Shown here: one piece after another, positions 17,602-26,303 of the stretch | How positions within the stretch are numbered: the first letter of the stretch is position 1 | Layout: each line of letters begins with the position of its first letter | Assembly (NCBI RefSeq): GCF_002752675.1 | Contig: NZ_CP024608.1 | Coordinates: 4,030,001 to 4,094,000, forward strand | Origin: Massilia violaceinigra | Lineage (GTDB): Bacteria; Pseudomonadota; Gammaproteobacteria; Burkholderiales; Burkholderiaceae_D | Length of the DNA: 64,000 nt | Direction of reading: 5' to 3' | Translations under genes and position numbers: made by a program | The notes under the pieces: generated by a model | Seen by the model: only the letters and a program-made list of their open reading frames with translations | Told to the model about the DNA's origin: nothing | The model's database searches: none

Positions 17602-18759
17602 TTACAGGCTCATTTCCAGCACTTTGCGGCTCACGTCGAGGGTGACGTCGCGCTGTTCGCCGAGTTTGACCATGCGGTGCGCTTCGAGGGCGCTCAAGAT
17701 GCCGTCCAGGTCCTTGGCGCCAAGACCGTAGTCGCCCAGGCGCGTTTTCACGCCCATCTGCTCGAAGAACTCCTCGGTGCGGGTGATGGCCGCTTCGATG
17801 CGGGTATCTTCATCGCCGCCGGACAGGTTCCACACGCGTTCGGCGAACTGCAGCAGCTTGGCGCGCTTGCCCTCCTTGCGCACGCGCAGCATGCTCGGTA
17901 ACACGATGGCGAGCGTCTGGGCGTGGTCGAGATTATGCAGGGCGGTCAGCTCGTGGCCGATCATGTGAGTCGCCCAGTCCTGCGGCACGCCGGCGCCGAT
18001 CAGGCCATTCAAGGCGAGCGTGGCGCACCACATGACGTTGGCGCGCACGTCGTAATCGTCGGGATTGGCCAGTGCCTGCGGGCCTTCCTCGATGAGCGTA
18101 AGCAGCAGGCCTTCGGCAAAGCGGTCCTGGACCTTGGCACCGACCGGGTAGGTCATGTACTGCTCCATCACGTGCGCAAAGGCGTCCACCACGCCGTTGC
18201 CGACCTGGCGCGTGGGCAGCGAATAGGTTTTGCTCGGGTCGAGGACGGCGAACTTGGGGAAGCACTTGCGGCTCATGAACGAGAATTTTTCGTGCGTCGA
18301 TTTGCGGGTAACGACGCCGCCGCTGTTCATTTCCGAGCCGGTCGCGGGCAGGGTCAGCACCGCGCCGAAGGGCATGGCGGCGACGATATTGTTACCGCGC
18401 TTTTCGAGGATCGTCCACGGGTCTTCTTCAAGCAGGGCGCCGGCGGCGATGAACTTGGTGCCGTCGATGACCGATCCGCCGCCGACGGCGAGCAGGAAGT
18501 CGATTTTCTCGGCCTTGACCTGGGCGATGGCGCGCATCAGCGTTTCGTAGCTGGGGTTCGGTTCGATGCCGGCGAATTCGGTGACGGTAAAATCGGCCAG
18601 GGCGGCCAGCACTTCGTCGTAGACGCCGTTTTGTTTGATGCTGCCGCCGCCGTAGACGAGCAGCACGCGCGCGGACGCGGGAATCTGTTTGGCGATGGCG
18701 GCGATCTGGCCCTGGCCGAACAGGATCTGCGTCGGATTGTAGAAGTCGAAGTTGAGCAC
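17602..18759 (-). CDS. YqhD-like iron-containing alcohol dehydrogenase / NADPH aldehyde reductase
   Basis: A 385-aa group III alcohol dehydrogenase resembling E. coli YqhD, which reduces short-chain and reactive aldehydes with NADPH. Visible: NFDFYNPTQILFG N-terminus, GGGSVIDGTK nucleotide-binding loop, metal-ligand region NGVVDAFAHVMEQ and ATHMIGHELTALHNLDHAQ. I chose the GTG at 18759 because AAGGA lies six bases upstream and the resulting N-terminus matches YqhD; a TTG seven codons earlier (18780) is the alternative. It stands alone, divergent from the GST gene; an aldehyde-detoxification role fits both neighbours but is inference. Confidence 0.88.
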   Translation of the reverse strand: MLNFDFYNPTQILFGQGQIAAIAKQIPASARVLLVYGGGSIKQNGVYDEVLAALADFTVTEFAGIEPNPSYETLMRAIAQVKAEKIDFLLAVGGGSVIDGTKFIAAGALLEEDPWTILEKRGNNIVAAMPFGAVLTLPATGSEMNSGGVVTRKSTHEKFSFMSRKCFPKFAVLDPSKTYSLPTRQVGNGVVDAFAHVMEQYMTYPVGAKVQDRFAEGLLLTLIEEGPQALANPDDYDVRANVMWCATLALNGLIGAGVPQDWATHMIGHELTALHNLDHAQTLAIVLPSMLRVRKEGKRAKLLQFAERVWNLSGGDEDTRIEAAITRTEEFFEQMGVKTRLGDYGLGAKDLDGILSALEAHRMVKLGEQRDVTLDVSRKVLEMSL

Positions 18760-18887
18760 GGTGGTTCCTTGTATGGGCAAACTGGTAGTGGGAGATTATC
18801 GCTCAAGCACGGGATTCTTGCGGAAGGCGGGCGAAAACGGCGGATGGGCCATAATCGTCCCTCGACTGATCCATCCAAGGGGGCACG

Positions 18888-19598
18888 ATGACGTACGAAC
18901 TATATTACTGGCCGACGATCCAGGGGCGCGGCGAATTCATCCGACTGGCGCTGGAGGAGGCCGGCGCCGCGTATGTCGACGTGGGACGCCAGAAAAATGG
19001 CGCCGACAAGGTCGCCGCCGCCCTTGCGGCCCAGGCCACGCCATCGTTCGCGCCGCCTTTTCTCACCGCCGGGGCGCTGACCATCGGCCAGACTGCCAAC
19101 ATCCTGCTGTACCTCGGCGCCCGCCACGGCCTCGCGCCGCGCGCCGAAGCGGGGCGCTTGTGGGTGCATCAGTTGCAGCTGACCATTACGGACCTCGTCA
19201 ACGAAGCGCACGACACCCATCATCCTGTCGGCGTGTCGCTGTATTACGAGGATCAGAAAAAGGAAGCCAAACGACGCGCCGCCGACTTTATCGGGAACCG
19301 GATTCCCAAGTTCTTGTCTTACTTTGAGGGCGTGCTGCAGCAGCCCAAGCGCCGCGGCGGGTTTTTGGTGGGCTCGCGCCTGTCCTACGCGGATTTGTCC
19401 ATGTTCCAGGTGATGGAGGGCTTGCGCTATGCATTTCCCAAGGCAATGAAGCGGCTGGAACCGGCCTATCCCGGGCTGGTCGCGCTGCACGACCACGTGG
19501 CACAGCGGCCGAATATTGCCGCCTACCTGGCCTCGAAGCGGAGGATTGCGTTTAACGAAGACGGCATATTCCGGCATTACCCCGAACTCGACCGCTGA
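18888..19598 (+). CDS. Glutathione S-transferase family protein
   Basis: A 236-aa cytosolic GST: N-terminal thioredoxin-like domain starting YELYYWPTIQGRGEFIRLALEEAG, with the catalytic-type Tyr near the start, and an SNAIL-equivalent QTANILLYLG; a helical C-terminal domain has the N-capping-box region GFLVGSRLSYADLSMFQ. The N-terminus resembles sigma/pi-like GSTs. It would conjugate glutathione to electrophiles, and its divergent neighbour is an aldehyde reductase. Substrate unknown. Confidence 0.87.
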   Translation: MTYELYYWPTIQGRGEFIRLALEEAGAAYVDVGRQKNGADKVAAALAAQATPSFAPPFLTAGALTIGQTANILLYLGARHGLAPRAEAGRLWVHQLQLTITDLVNEAHDTHHPVGVSLYYEDQKKEAKRRAADFIGNRIPKFLSYFEGVLQQPKRRGGFLVGSRLSYADLSMFQVMEGLRYAFPKAMKRLEPAYPGLVALHDHVAQRPNIAAYLASKRRIAFNEDGIFRHYPELDR

Positions 19599-19641
19599 GT
19601 GCGGGGCCGTACGCCGCTGGGGTGAAGAACAGCACGACACT

Positions 19642-19669
19642 GGCTGCGGGTCTGTCGCAGCCCGCAGCC
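19642..19669 (+). terminator. GC-rich hairpin between convergent GST and MFS genes
   Basis: Perfect 9-bp stem GGCTGCGGG / CCCGCAGCC with a 10-base loop in the convergent gap. There is no T-run, so it is a hairpin with possible bidirectional terminator function only. Confidence 0.45.
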
Positions 19670-19692
19670 CGCGCAGCCCGCAGCCCGCGCAG
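19661..19692 (+). repeat. 16-bp GC tandem duplication
   Basis: Two perfect copies of a 16-bp unit (19661-19676, 19677-19692) in the gap between the GST and MFS genes; the first copy overlaps the 3' arm of the hairpin there. Confidence 0.75.
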
Positions 19693-19713
19693 CCTGTGGC
19701 CGCACGCCGGCAC

Positions 19714-20919
19714 TCAGTGCGCGGCGACCGCGCGGCCAGTTCCCGCCACATGCACCAGTCCGTCGCGGCGGTCGAGCCAGCCGGCCAGCGTCGTCAGTCC
19801 CAGCGCGCCGACCACGACAATGGCGCCGATCCACGGCGTGGCCATCAGCCCCACGTGCGCCACGATCAGCCCGCCGCCCCAGGCGCCGAGCGCGATGCCG
19901 ACGTTAAAAGCGGCGATATTCAGGCCCGATGCCACATCGACAGCCTGCGGCGCGTCGCGTTCGGCACGTTGCACCACGTAGACTTGCAGACCGGGTACAT
20001 TGCCGAAGGCAACCGCGCCCCACAGCAGCACCGTGCCCAGCGCCAGCCACATGTTCGATGCGGTAAAGGTCAGCAGCAGCAAGACGGCGGCCAGCAGCGC
20101 AAACACAATCTGCAAAGCCTTGATCGGGCCTTTCTTGTCGGCTAGTTTGCCGCCCCAGATATTGCCGCATGCGACCGAGACGCCGTAGACCAGCATCACC
20201 AGGCTCACGCTCGACGCCGAAAAGCCGGACACTTCCTGCAGGATCGGGGCGAGGTAGGTGAAGGCGATGAAGGTGCCGCCGTAGCCCAGGGTGGTCATGG
20301 CGTACACCAGCAGCAGGCGCGGCTTCTTGAGCACGGCCAGTTGCGTCATCAGGCTCGCTGGCGGGCTCATGGCGATGGTGGACGGTACCAGGAAGTAACT
20401 GCCGATAAATGCGATCACGCCCAGCAGCGAGACCGCTAAAAAGGTCGATTGCCAGCCGAAGCTTTGGCCGATCCAGGTGCCCAGCGGAACACCGGTGACC
20501 AGCGCCACGGTCAGCCCGGTGAACATCAGGGCGATGGCGCTGGCGGCTTTTTCCTTGCTCACCAGGCTGGTGGCGATGGTGGAGCCGATCGAGAAGAACA
20601 CACCGTGCGCCAGGCCCGTGAGCACGCGTGCGGCCATCAGGGCGAAGTAGCCGGGGGCCATCCAGGCGACCAGGTTACCGATGGTGAACAGCGCCATCAA
20701 GCCGAGCAGCAACTGCTTGCGCGGCACGCGGCCGGTGAGGGCCGTCAGGACAGGCGCGCCGATGGCCACGCCCAGCGCGTACAGGCTCACCAGCAGCCCG
20801 GCGGACGGAACGGACACGCCAAGGCTGGCGGCAATGGTGGGGATCAGGCCGACGATGACGAATTCGGTGGTTCCGATGGCGAAAGCGCTGAGTGTCAGCG
20901 CCCAGAGTGCGAGTGGCAT
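19714..20919 (-). CDS. MFS transporter, sugar-efflux/AraJ-like (DHA1)
   Basis: A 401-aa 12-TM major facilitator. The N-terminus PLALWALTLSAFAIGTTEFVIVGLIPTIA is the classic AraJ/SotB/YdhP family opening; motif A-like GRVPRKQLLLG follows TM2 and the antiporter motif-C-like stretch GVPLGTWIG is in TM5. I chose the ATG at 20919, preceded by GGAGA at good spacing; an upstream ATG (20991) adds 24 non-family residues. Likely a proton-driven drug or sugar exporter. The LysR gene 158 bp upstream on the same strand may regulate it, as often seen for this family. Confidence 0.9.
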   Translation of the reverse strand: MPLALWALTLSAFAIGTTEFVIVGLIPTIAASLGVSVPSAGLLVSLYALGVAIGAPVLTALTGRVPRKQLLLGLMALFTIGNLVAWMAPGYFALMAARVLTGLAHGVFFSIGSTIATSLVSKEKAASAIALMFTGLTVALVTGVPLGTWIGQSFGWQSTFLAVSLLGVIAFIGSYFLVPSTIAMSPPASLMTQLAVLKKPRLLLVYAMTTLGYGGTFIAFTYLAPILQEVSGFSASSVSLVMLVYGVSVACGNIWGGKLADKKGPIKALQIVFALLAAVLLLLTFTASNMWLALGTVLLWGAVAFGNVPGLQVYVVQRAERDAPQAVDVASGLNIAAFNVGIALGAWGGGLIVAHVGLMATPWIGAIVVVGALGLTTLAGWLDRRDGLVHVAGTGRAVAAH

Positions 20920-21077
20920 GGATTCTCCAGTTGAGGCAGTGTGCGATGCCATGCAGTGTGCCCGGAACAAGAAGGAAGAAAAATGCCCCACGGCACACTA
21001 GACTTTTGACTGGGAGTCACTAATGAAGGGGTTTGGGATACATTCATCCCGCCTGTACGAAGGTAATGCGGGGACGG

Positions 21078-21971
21078 CTACGCGCTGTAGCGCAGATGCT
21101 CAATCAGCGCGCGCAATGCCGCTGGCAAATGCTTACGGCTTGGATAATACAAATAAAAACCCGGCCCCTCGGGCGTCCAGTCGGCCAGTACGCGGCGCAG
21201 CCGGCCTTGCTCGATGTGCGGCGCAACGTAGTCGAGTGCCGAATAGGCTAGCCCCAGGCCGTCCATTGCGGCCCGTACGATCAGTTCCTGATCGTCCATG
21301 AGCAGCCTGCCACCGACGTTGACGACCCGCTTTTGCGTGCCGCGCTCGAATTCCCATCCATACAGCGTTCCGGAACTGAGCAGCCGCAGCTCGATGCAGG
21401 CGTGTGCTGCCAGGTCCTCGGGCGATACGGGGGCCGGATGCACCTCCAGATAGGCCGGCGCGGCCACGACAGCCATCGCCACCGGCGCGCTGATCGGCAC
21501 GGCTACCATGTTCGGCTGCAAGGCTTCTCCCAGGCGGATGCCGGCATCGAAACCGTTTGCCGCCAGGTCCTGGAAACCGTCATCGACGCTGATCTCCAGC
21601 GCGATGCGCGGGTAGGCACGCGCGAACGAGGGCAGCGCCCGCGCCAGCACGGTGGACGCCGCCATGCGCGGCGCAGTGATGCGCAGCCGTCCGGACGGCG
21701 TGTCGCGCACCTCGTTCAATTCCTCCAGCGCCCCGGCAATATCGTCGAGCGCCGGCTTGGCGCGGGCCAGCAATCGCTTTCCGGCGTCGGTCGGCGTCAC
21801 GGCGCGCGTGGTACGGCGCAGCAGGCGCACACCGAGGTCGCGCTCCAGCTTGGTCATGGCATGGCTCAGGGCGGATGGGGTGACGGCGCGTTCCGCCGCC
21901 GCCGCGCGGAAGCTGCCGCAGCGCACGATGTCGGCAAAGGCGGACAAGGCGTCCAGATTGATTAAGGTCAT
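21078..21971 (-). CDS. LysR-family transcriptional regulator
   Basis: A 297-aa LysR regulator: winged HTH in residues 1-65 (LDALSAFADIVRCGSFRAAAAE, SALSHAMTKLERDLGVRLLRRTTR) and a periplasmic-binding-like effector domain (GRLRITAPRMAAS, ISVDDGFQDLAANGFDAGIRLGE). Start chosen at ATG 21971, the usual LysR N-terminus; the frame stays open upstream without family-like sequence. Probable target is the adjacent MFS gene on the same strand (inference). Confidence 0.9.
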   Translation of the reverse strand: MTLINLDALSAFADIVRCGSFRAAAAERAVTPSALSHAMTKLERDLGVRLLRRTTRAVTPTDAGKRLLARAKPALDDIAGALEELNEVRDTPSGRLRITAPRMAASTVLARALPSFARAYPRIALEISVDDGFQDLAANGFDAGIRLGEALQPNMVAVPISAPVAMAVVAAPAYLEVHPAPVSPEDLAAHACIELRLLSSGTLYGWEFERGTQKRVVNVGGRLLMDDQELIVRAAMDGLGLAYSALDYVAPHIEQGRLRRVLADWTPEGPGFYLYYPSRKHLPAALRALIEHLRYSA

Positions 21972-22065
21972 TGCTGAATGATATTCAGTTGTCGGATGAA
22001 CGCAAAGCCCTTTTTCATGAATGCACCGGGTCTCGTGCTGTATTTCATCGACACCGCAGCCGCTG

Positions 22066-22377
22066 GCGGGAGACGACGCGCTGCGCAGTTTGTCCCGCGG
22101 CATGCTGCTCGCCTTCGAGAACGACATCGACGGTGGCAACGGACGGGTGACGATCATCGACCTGCGCGGCCGCCGGCCAAGCTTGACCACGCTCGCCGAC
22201 GGCTTGGCCGAGCCTGTCAGCGGCGTGGTACGCGACGGGCAAGTGATTGTCGTGGAATCGCAATTTGGCATCCTGTCCGGCAAGCGGGGCGGACAGGTGA
22301 CCGGGCCGTTTGCGCTGCGCAGCATTGCCCTGTCTGAAACCCCGGCGGAGGCGGCAGTGACCGAGAGTGCTCCCTGA
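22066..22377 (+). pseudogene. Remnant: C-terminal piece of a beta-propeller (SMP-30/NHL-like) protein
   Basis: About 100 codons read as the tail of a six-bladed-propeller protein: MLLAFENDIDGGNGRVTIID, TLADGLAEPVSGVVRDGQVI, VESQFGILSG, then PFALRSIAL. An ATG at 22021 opens the frame, but the first ~15 residues (Cys-rich, no signal peptide) do not look like a propeller start, and no ribosome-binding site is evident. The N-terminal ~200+ residues expected for the family are missing and their place is taken by the LysR gene's upstream region. I read it as a deletion remnant; a short genuine gene is the alternative. Confidence 0.4.
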
Positions 22378-22389
22378 AACCCCGTCGCT

Positions 22390-22436
22390 GCTCTCCCGTA
22401 CAATGCCCTTCTGACATGAGCCAAACAGGGGAGAGC
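22390..22436 (+). promoter_or_regulatory. Inverted repeat covering the ribosome-binding site of the LysR gene at 22442
   Basis: GCTCTCCC (22390-22397) and GGGAGAGC (22429-22436) are perfect 8-bp inverted repeats separated by 31 bases. The downstream arm includes the purine-rich Shine-Dalgarno six bases before the ATG, so the hairpin could hide it. It could instead be a protein-binding dyad. Confidence 0.4.
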
Positions 22437-22441
22437 GAGCA

Positions 22442-23341
22442 ATGATCGACGTTGAAGCGCTGAGTGCGTTTGCCGCAGTCATCGATACCGGATCATTTTC
22501 CGCCGCCGCCGAACGGCTCGGGCAAACGCCTTCCGGCATCAGCCGCGCCATTGCCCGCCTCGAATCCCAGCTCGGCATGACGCTGATGCACCGCACCACG
22601 CGGCGCCAGGACCTGACCGAAGAGGGCGACTGGCTGCTCGGCCGCGCGCGCAAGATCCTGGCCGAACTGGAAGATACCGAAGCACAAGTGTCGGCGCGCC
22701 GGTCCCAGCCGTCCGGGCTGGTGCGGGTCAACGCTGCCACGCCCGCGCTCGACCATCTGGTTGCGCCGCTGGTGCCGGCCTTTCTGGATGCCTATCCCCT
22801 GATCCGGCTTGAACTGGCCAGCGGCGAAACGCTGGTCGACCTGATCGAAGAGCGGGCCGACGTGGCCATCCGCATCGGCCAGCTTGCCGATTCCAGCCTC
22901 AATGCGCGCCGCCTCGGCAGCAGCGCCCTGCGCCTGCTGGCCGCGCCATCGTACCTGGCCCGGCACGGAATGCCTGCCACGGTGCAGGAACTCGGCGCAC
23001 ACCGGCTGCTGGGCTTCACCGCGCCGGCCTCGCTCAACACCTGGCCGCTGGCGGACGCGGGCGTGGAGGGCGTCGGTGTGATGCCGGCCGTGATCGCATC
23101 GAGCGGTGAAACGCTGCGCCACCTGGTGCTGGCGGGGGCGGGCATTGCTTGCCTTGCGGATTTTCTGACGCGCGCCGATGTCGCGGCGGGCCGGCTGGTG
23201 CCGGTGCTCGAACCACTGACCCTGCCATGGTCGCAGCCGGTGTGGGCCGTGTTCTACAAGCAGGGTGCGCTGGCGCCGCGAGTGGCGGCGCTGGTAGACT
23301 TCCTGGCGGACCGGCTGGGCGCGACGGTACTGACGCGCTGA
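22442..23341 (+). CDS. LysR-family transcriptional regulator
   Basis: A 299-aa LysR regulator with N-terminal HTH (VEALSAFAAVIDTGSFSAAAE, SGISRAIARLESQLGMTLMHR) and effector-binding domain (GLVRVNAATPALDHLVAPLV, ERADVAIRIGQLADSSLNAR), most like the DsdC/CrgA-type subfamily by eye. A strong GGGGAG site lies six bases before the ATG, inside an inverted repeat. It ends 16 bp before the convergent SGNH hydrolase gene; no obvious target gene is adjacent. Confidence 0.9.
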   Translation: MIDVEALSAFAAVIDTGSFSAAAERLGQTPSGISRAIARLESQLGMTLMHRTTRRQDLTEEGDWLLGRARKILAELEDTEAQVSARRSQPSGLVRVNAATPALDHLVAPLVPAFLDAYPLIRLELASGETLVDLIEERADVAIRIGQLADSSLNARRLGSSALRLLAAPSYLARHGMPATVQELGAHRLLGFTAPASLNTWPLADAGVEGVGVMPAVIASSGETLRHLVLAGAGIACLADFLTRADVAAGRLVPVLEPLTLPWSQPVWAVFYKQGALAPRVAALVDFLADRLGATVLTR

Positions 23342-23357
23342 GCTGGCCCGCCGGTTG

Positions 23358-24190
23358 CTAGCGGTCGAGTTTGCGCAAGTGTCTGGCGATCACGTCCGCC
23401 GCCTTTTCGGCCGTCTCGTAATCGGGATGGATGCCGTCGCCGATATGCGTGTAATCCTTCCAGATATCGAGCACGATGGCGCCCGGCAGCTCGGCCTTGA
23501 GGCGCGTCGTGCCGAGCGTGCGCAACTGGGTGTAGTCCTGCTCGCCGATCACCCACGCCAGCCCGAACGCCGACTGGAACTTCGGCAGATCGAGGTGGTC
23601 ATACTGTGGAGCGACATCAAAGATCGGTGTGACGCCTTTCGACAGCGCGAATTTGTCCACCGCAACGAGGCGGTCGACGCTTGCGTTCATGTCGTTCAGC
23701 GTGCACGGCTGCGATTCCGACTGGGGTATGCCGGCGGCGTCCGCATGCAGGCAATCGTTCGCTGTCGTCACCACCACGTACTTGGCCGTGTACGAGGTAA
23801 AGGTCGGCGGCAGGGCAACGCGCGACAGGGCACGTTCGAGCTGGGTCTGGTAACTGTCCCAGTCGGCCGGTCCGCAGGTGGCGGCGCCGGGTGCGCAGAA
23901 AGGATGGGCAAAGGTGCCCGCGCCGGCCTGTGCCTCGTTGATCACATAGCCTGGCAGCTTGCGGTGGCGGGTGAGCGCCTGGCCCAGGCTGAGGTAATTG
24001 CCGAAACCAACGGCGATGCCGCCCAGTGGCGCATCGGCACCGTGGTATGGCGTCTTACCTTCGGCGAACGAGGCGCCGATCAGCAGCAGGGGAGCTTGAG
24101 ACGGAGGAGGTTGGGACGGTTTTTGCTGGGCGAACGAGGATTGGAAAACCAGCAGACTGCACGCGGCGACAATCCATTTTGACTATGCAT
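23358..24190 (-). CDS. SGNH/GDSL-type hydrolase, exported; start disrupted by an apparent 1-base frameshift
   Basis: The reading frame encodes an exported SGNH hydrolase (ester-lipase fold): block I LLLIGASFAEG near the N-terminus (Ser nucleophile) and block V GDGIHPDYETA (Asp/His) near the C-terminus. In frame, no ATG/GTG/TTG exists until a GTG at 23945, which would delete block I. However, an ATG at 24190 with GGGAG upstream runs into the frame if one A is added to the AAAA run (plus-strand TTTT 24177-24180), giving M-H-S-Q-K-W-I-V-A-A-C-S-L-L, a normal signal peptide ending SSFA-Q. So the gene is either frameshifted, uses an ATT start (24173), or the base is a sequencing error. It converges on the LysR gene with a 16-bp gap. 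Confidence 0.72.
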
Positions 24191-24268
24191 TACCAAGGTG
24201 ACTCCCAAAGTGACTGCCGCCGCGCGAGGCGCGCAACGGACCAGCTGACTATCGACATCGCACGGCCG

Positions 24269-24287
24269 GGGAGCTGCGGCAGCTCCC
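24269..24287 (-). terminator. Hairpin downstream of the MBL-fold gene
   Basis: Perfect palindrome GGGAGCTGC-G-GCAGCTCCC, giving a stem of at least 7 bp, between the MBL-fold gene and the SGNH gene on the minus strand. No T-run follows, so terminator function is uncertain. Confidence 0.35.
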
Positions 24288-24356
24288 GCGACTATGTGAG
24301 TACGATACTACTTGGGCAATCCTCTCGATTGAAAATAAATTTGTCTTCGGCAATTA

Positions 24357-25148
24357 TCAGAGGGTGACGGTGATGCTGCGCGGCGCCTGATACATTTCCT
24401 GGGTCATCAGGTCGACGCCGCAGGGCAGGGTGTCAATCCAGTCGAGGAAGCGCGCGATCATGGCGCGGCCCTTGAACGGCGCGCCGTGCTGCGGCACCAT
24501 CCATTCCGGATCGAGCTTGCGCACCATCTCGACCCAGTAGCGGCAGACTTTGTTCGACACCATGTAGCGCGAGTGAAAGCCGCGCATGTAGGGCAGGTGC
24601 TTGTCGAAATCCTGCACCGGGTCCATGGCCAGCCCCTCCGGCAGCATCGATGCCCCCATGTCGCCCGAGAACAAGATGCGGCTGACCGGGTCGAAGAACT
24701 GGAAATTGCCTTCGGCGTGCAGGAAGTGGGCGGGCAGGATCTGGAATTCCGTTTCACCCAGCGGCACCAGGCTGCCTTCGTCCGGAATGGCGATGATGCG
24801 GCCCTCGGTTTTGCCTTGCGCGCAAAAATGCGGCACGAAGCGCGACCAGATGGAAGAAATCAGCAGTTTGGTATCCGAGCCGGCCAGCCAGCGCGGCAGC
24901 GAGGCGATGATGTCGGGATCGGCATGGGAAGCGAACACGTAGAGTAGCTGTTTGGGCGGAAAGTACTTGCTCATTTCCATGTACAGCTCATTGTAGGTCA
25001 GTACCCCGCCCGGATCGAGCAGGATGCCGGTACCGTCCTGAACAATCAGGAACTGGTTCGACTGCACCGACGCTCCCTCGCCTTCATCGACCAGGTCGGA
25101 GAACATCAGGCAGATGTGCTTGCCGTTATTGAACAGTTCGATCGCCAT
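24357..25148 (-). CDS. MBL-fold di-iron protein (ODP/flavodiiron-like, no flavodoxin domain)
   Basis: A 263-aa metallo-beta-lactamase-fold protein. Metal-ligand motifs in order: SHADPD (HxDxD-like), a His in ILPAHFLHAEGNFQF, SGDMGASM and PQHGAPFKG near the C-terminus. The SHADPD form and the AEGNFQ segment are typical of oxygen-binding di-iron proteins and the beta-lactamase half of flavodiiron (FprA) enzymes; the flavodoxin domain is absent. It may sense or reduce O2/NO or peroxide. Divergently placed from a thioredoxin gene, which could supply electrons (inference). Confidence 0.75.
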   Translation of the reverse strand: MAIELFNNGKHICLMFSDLVDEGEGASVQSNQFLIVQDGTGILLDPGGVLTYNELYMEMSKYFPPKQLLYVFASHADPDIIASLPRWLAGSDTKLLISSIWSRFVPHFCAQGKTEGRIIAIPDEGSLVPLGETEFQILPAHFLHAEGNFQFFDPVSRILFSGDMGASMLPEGLAMDPVQDFDKHLPYMRGFHSRYMVSNKVCRYWVEMVRKLDPEWMVPQHGAPFKGRAMIARFLDWIDTLPCGVDLMTQEMYQAPRSITVTL

Positions 25149-25287
25149 AATAACCCTACTTATAAAATGGTTTATTCTAAGCCATCAATTGGTTTTTAGC
25201 AATGTTTCCGTTTCAAATAGTCCGTGTTGTGCAGCTTCACGCGGATTTTTGCGGTAGGCTTATGCGGATGACATCAGGAGCAAGCGC

Positions 25288-25599
25288 ATGAGCACACCGT
25301 ATTCCCCGGCACAGCCGGATCGCAGCGATATCGACGCCACGCCGGGCGTCGTGGTGCTGGACTTCGGCACCGACTGGTGTGGCCATTGCCGCGCGGCGGC
25401 GCCGCTGATTGAACAGGCGCTGGCCGCGTTTCCGGACGCGCGCCATATCAAGGTCGAAGATGGCAGCGGCCGCAAGCTTGGCCGTTCCTTCAAGGTCAAA
25501 CTGTGGCCGACCGTGGTGGTGGTCAAAGATGGGCAGGAAGTGGCGCGCGTGGTGCGGCCGGCTGATACGGACGAAGTGCGCAAGGCGCTGGCGGCGTAG
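25288..25599 (+). CDS. Thioredoxin-family protein with CGHC active site
   Basis: A 103-aa single-domain thioredoxin: DFGTDWCGHCRAAAPLI active site and the cis-Pro segment KLWPTVVVV. The dipeptide between the cysteines is Gly-His (as in PDI) instead of Gly-Pro, which normally raises the redox potential and favours oxidase/isomerase behaviour. No signal peptide, so it is cytosolic. AGGAGC lies a few bases before the ATG. It is divergent from the MBL-fold di-iron gene. Confidence 0.88.
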   Translation: MSTPYSPAQPDRSDIDATPGVVVLDFGTDWCGHCRAAAPLIEQALAAFPDARHIKVEDGSGRKLGRSFKVKLWPTVVVVKDGQEVARVVRPADTDEVRKALAA

Positions 25600-25872
25600 A
25601 CGCATGCCATTGCCTGCACGCCAGCGCGTGCGGCGGTCTCCCGATCCCTGCCAGGCTGTCCCAACCGGCTCCTGCGGCGAGGAAGGGGGGAAAGCGCCTC
25701 CGTCATGACGGCGCGGATGGCGATGAAACGCTTCATCCTGCCCGATCTGCGCTGGCTTACGCGGGAAGGGTGCATTTGCGGGTCAAACAGTCGCGAAATG
25801 TTGTTTTATGTGTTACGGTTGAGGTAAGGGTGATGCCAGAAAAACATCGCCCCGCGCACCCGATTGGACATC

Positions 25873-26220
25873 ATGATCTTTGCCGCCGACACAGAAGAAT
25901 GTTCCCTGCTCGTCTTCCCCGACGCGCTGACGGCGTCCGCCTACTGCGACGCGGTCGATGTCGAGGCGGCGCTGTGGCGTTTCTGGGATGACGAAGGGGC
26001 ACCGCTGATGCCGGCGTTCACCGTCCCTAACGAGCGCCACTTTTTCACGACCACTACGGGTGTGTACAGCCTGGTGCCGGTGCGGGAGGGGCAGTATGAA
26101 TTCTTGTGGGATGCATTGCGGCATATCCGCCAGGTGATCGGAGAAATGCCGTTTACCGACGTGCGCGCGGTGCGCGACTACCTTGTCACGCAATGCGGAG
26201 GCCAGCCGTCGCCTTGCTGA
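25873..26220 (+). CDS. Hypothetical protein
   Basis: A 115-aa acidic, soluble-looking protein with many aromatic residues (VEAALWRFWDDEGAPLMP, NERHFFTTTTGVYSL, EFLWDALRHI) and no membrane segment or known motif that I recognise. The ATG at 25873 is preferred over an in-frame TTG at 25864. It ends before the convergent YXWGXW-protein gene. Coding bias (G/C at third positions) matches neighbours, supporting a real gene. Function unknown. Confidence 0.65.
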   Translation: MIFAADTEECSLLVFPDALTASAYCDAVDVEAALWRFWDDEGAPLMPAFTVPNERHFFTTTTGVYSLVPVREGQYEFLWDALRHIRQVIGEMPFTDVRAVRDYLVTQCGGQPSPC

Positions 26221-26303
26221 ACCTGGCGCCATCCATGACTTTTGCCCCGCGCGGGCGGGACGACGGTTCAAGCTGCAGTGCGCGGCTTGAGCGGGACCTT
26301 GAA

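Noticed and set aside
24171-24173. ATT as a start codon of the SGNH hydrolase
   Set aside because: Possible but rare, and it would leave the signal peptide without a positive N-region; a missing A upstream explains the sequence better.
25705-25827. Short plus-strand ORF of ~40 codons (reads as ...MKRFILPDLRWLTREG...)
   Set aside because: No ribosome-binding site, no family match, and it lies in a GC-rich region where open frames of this size are expected by chance.
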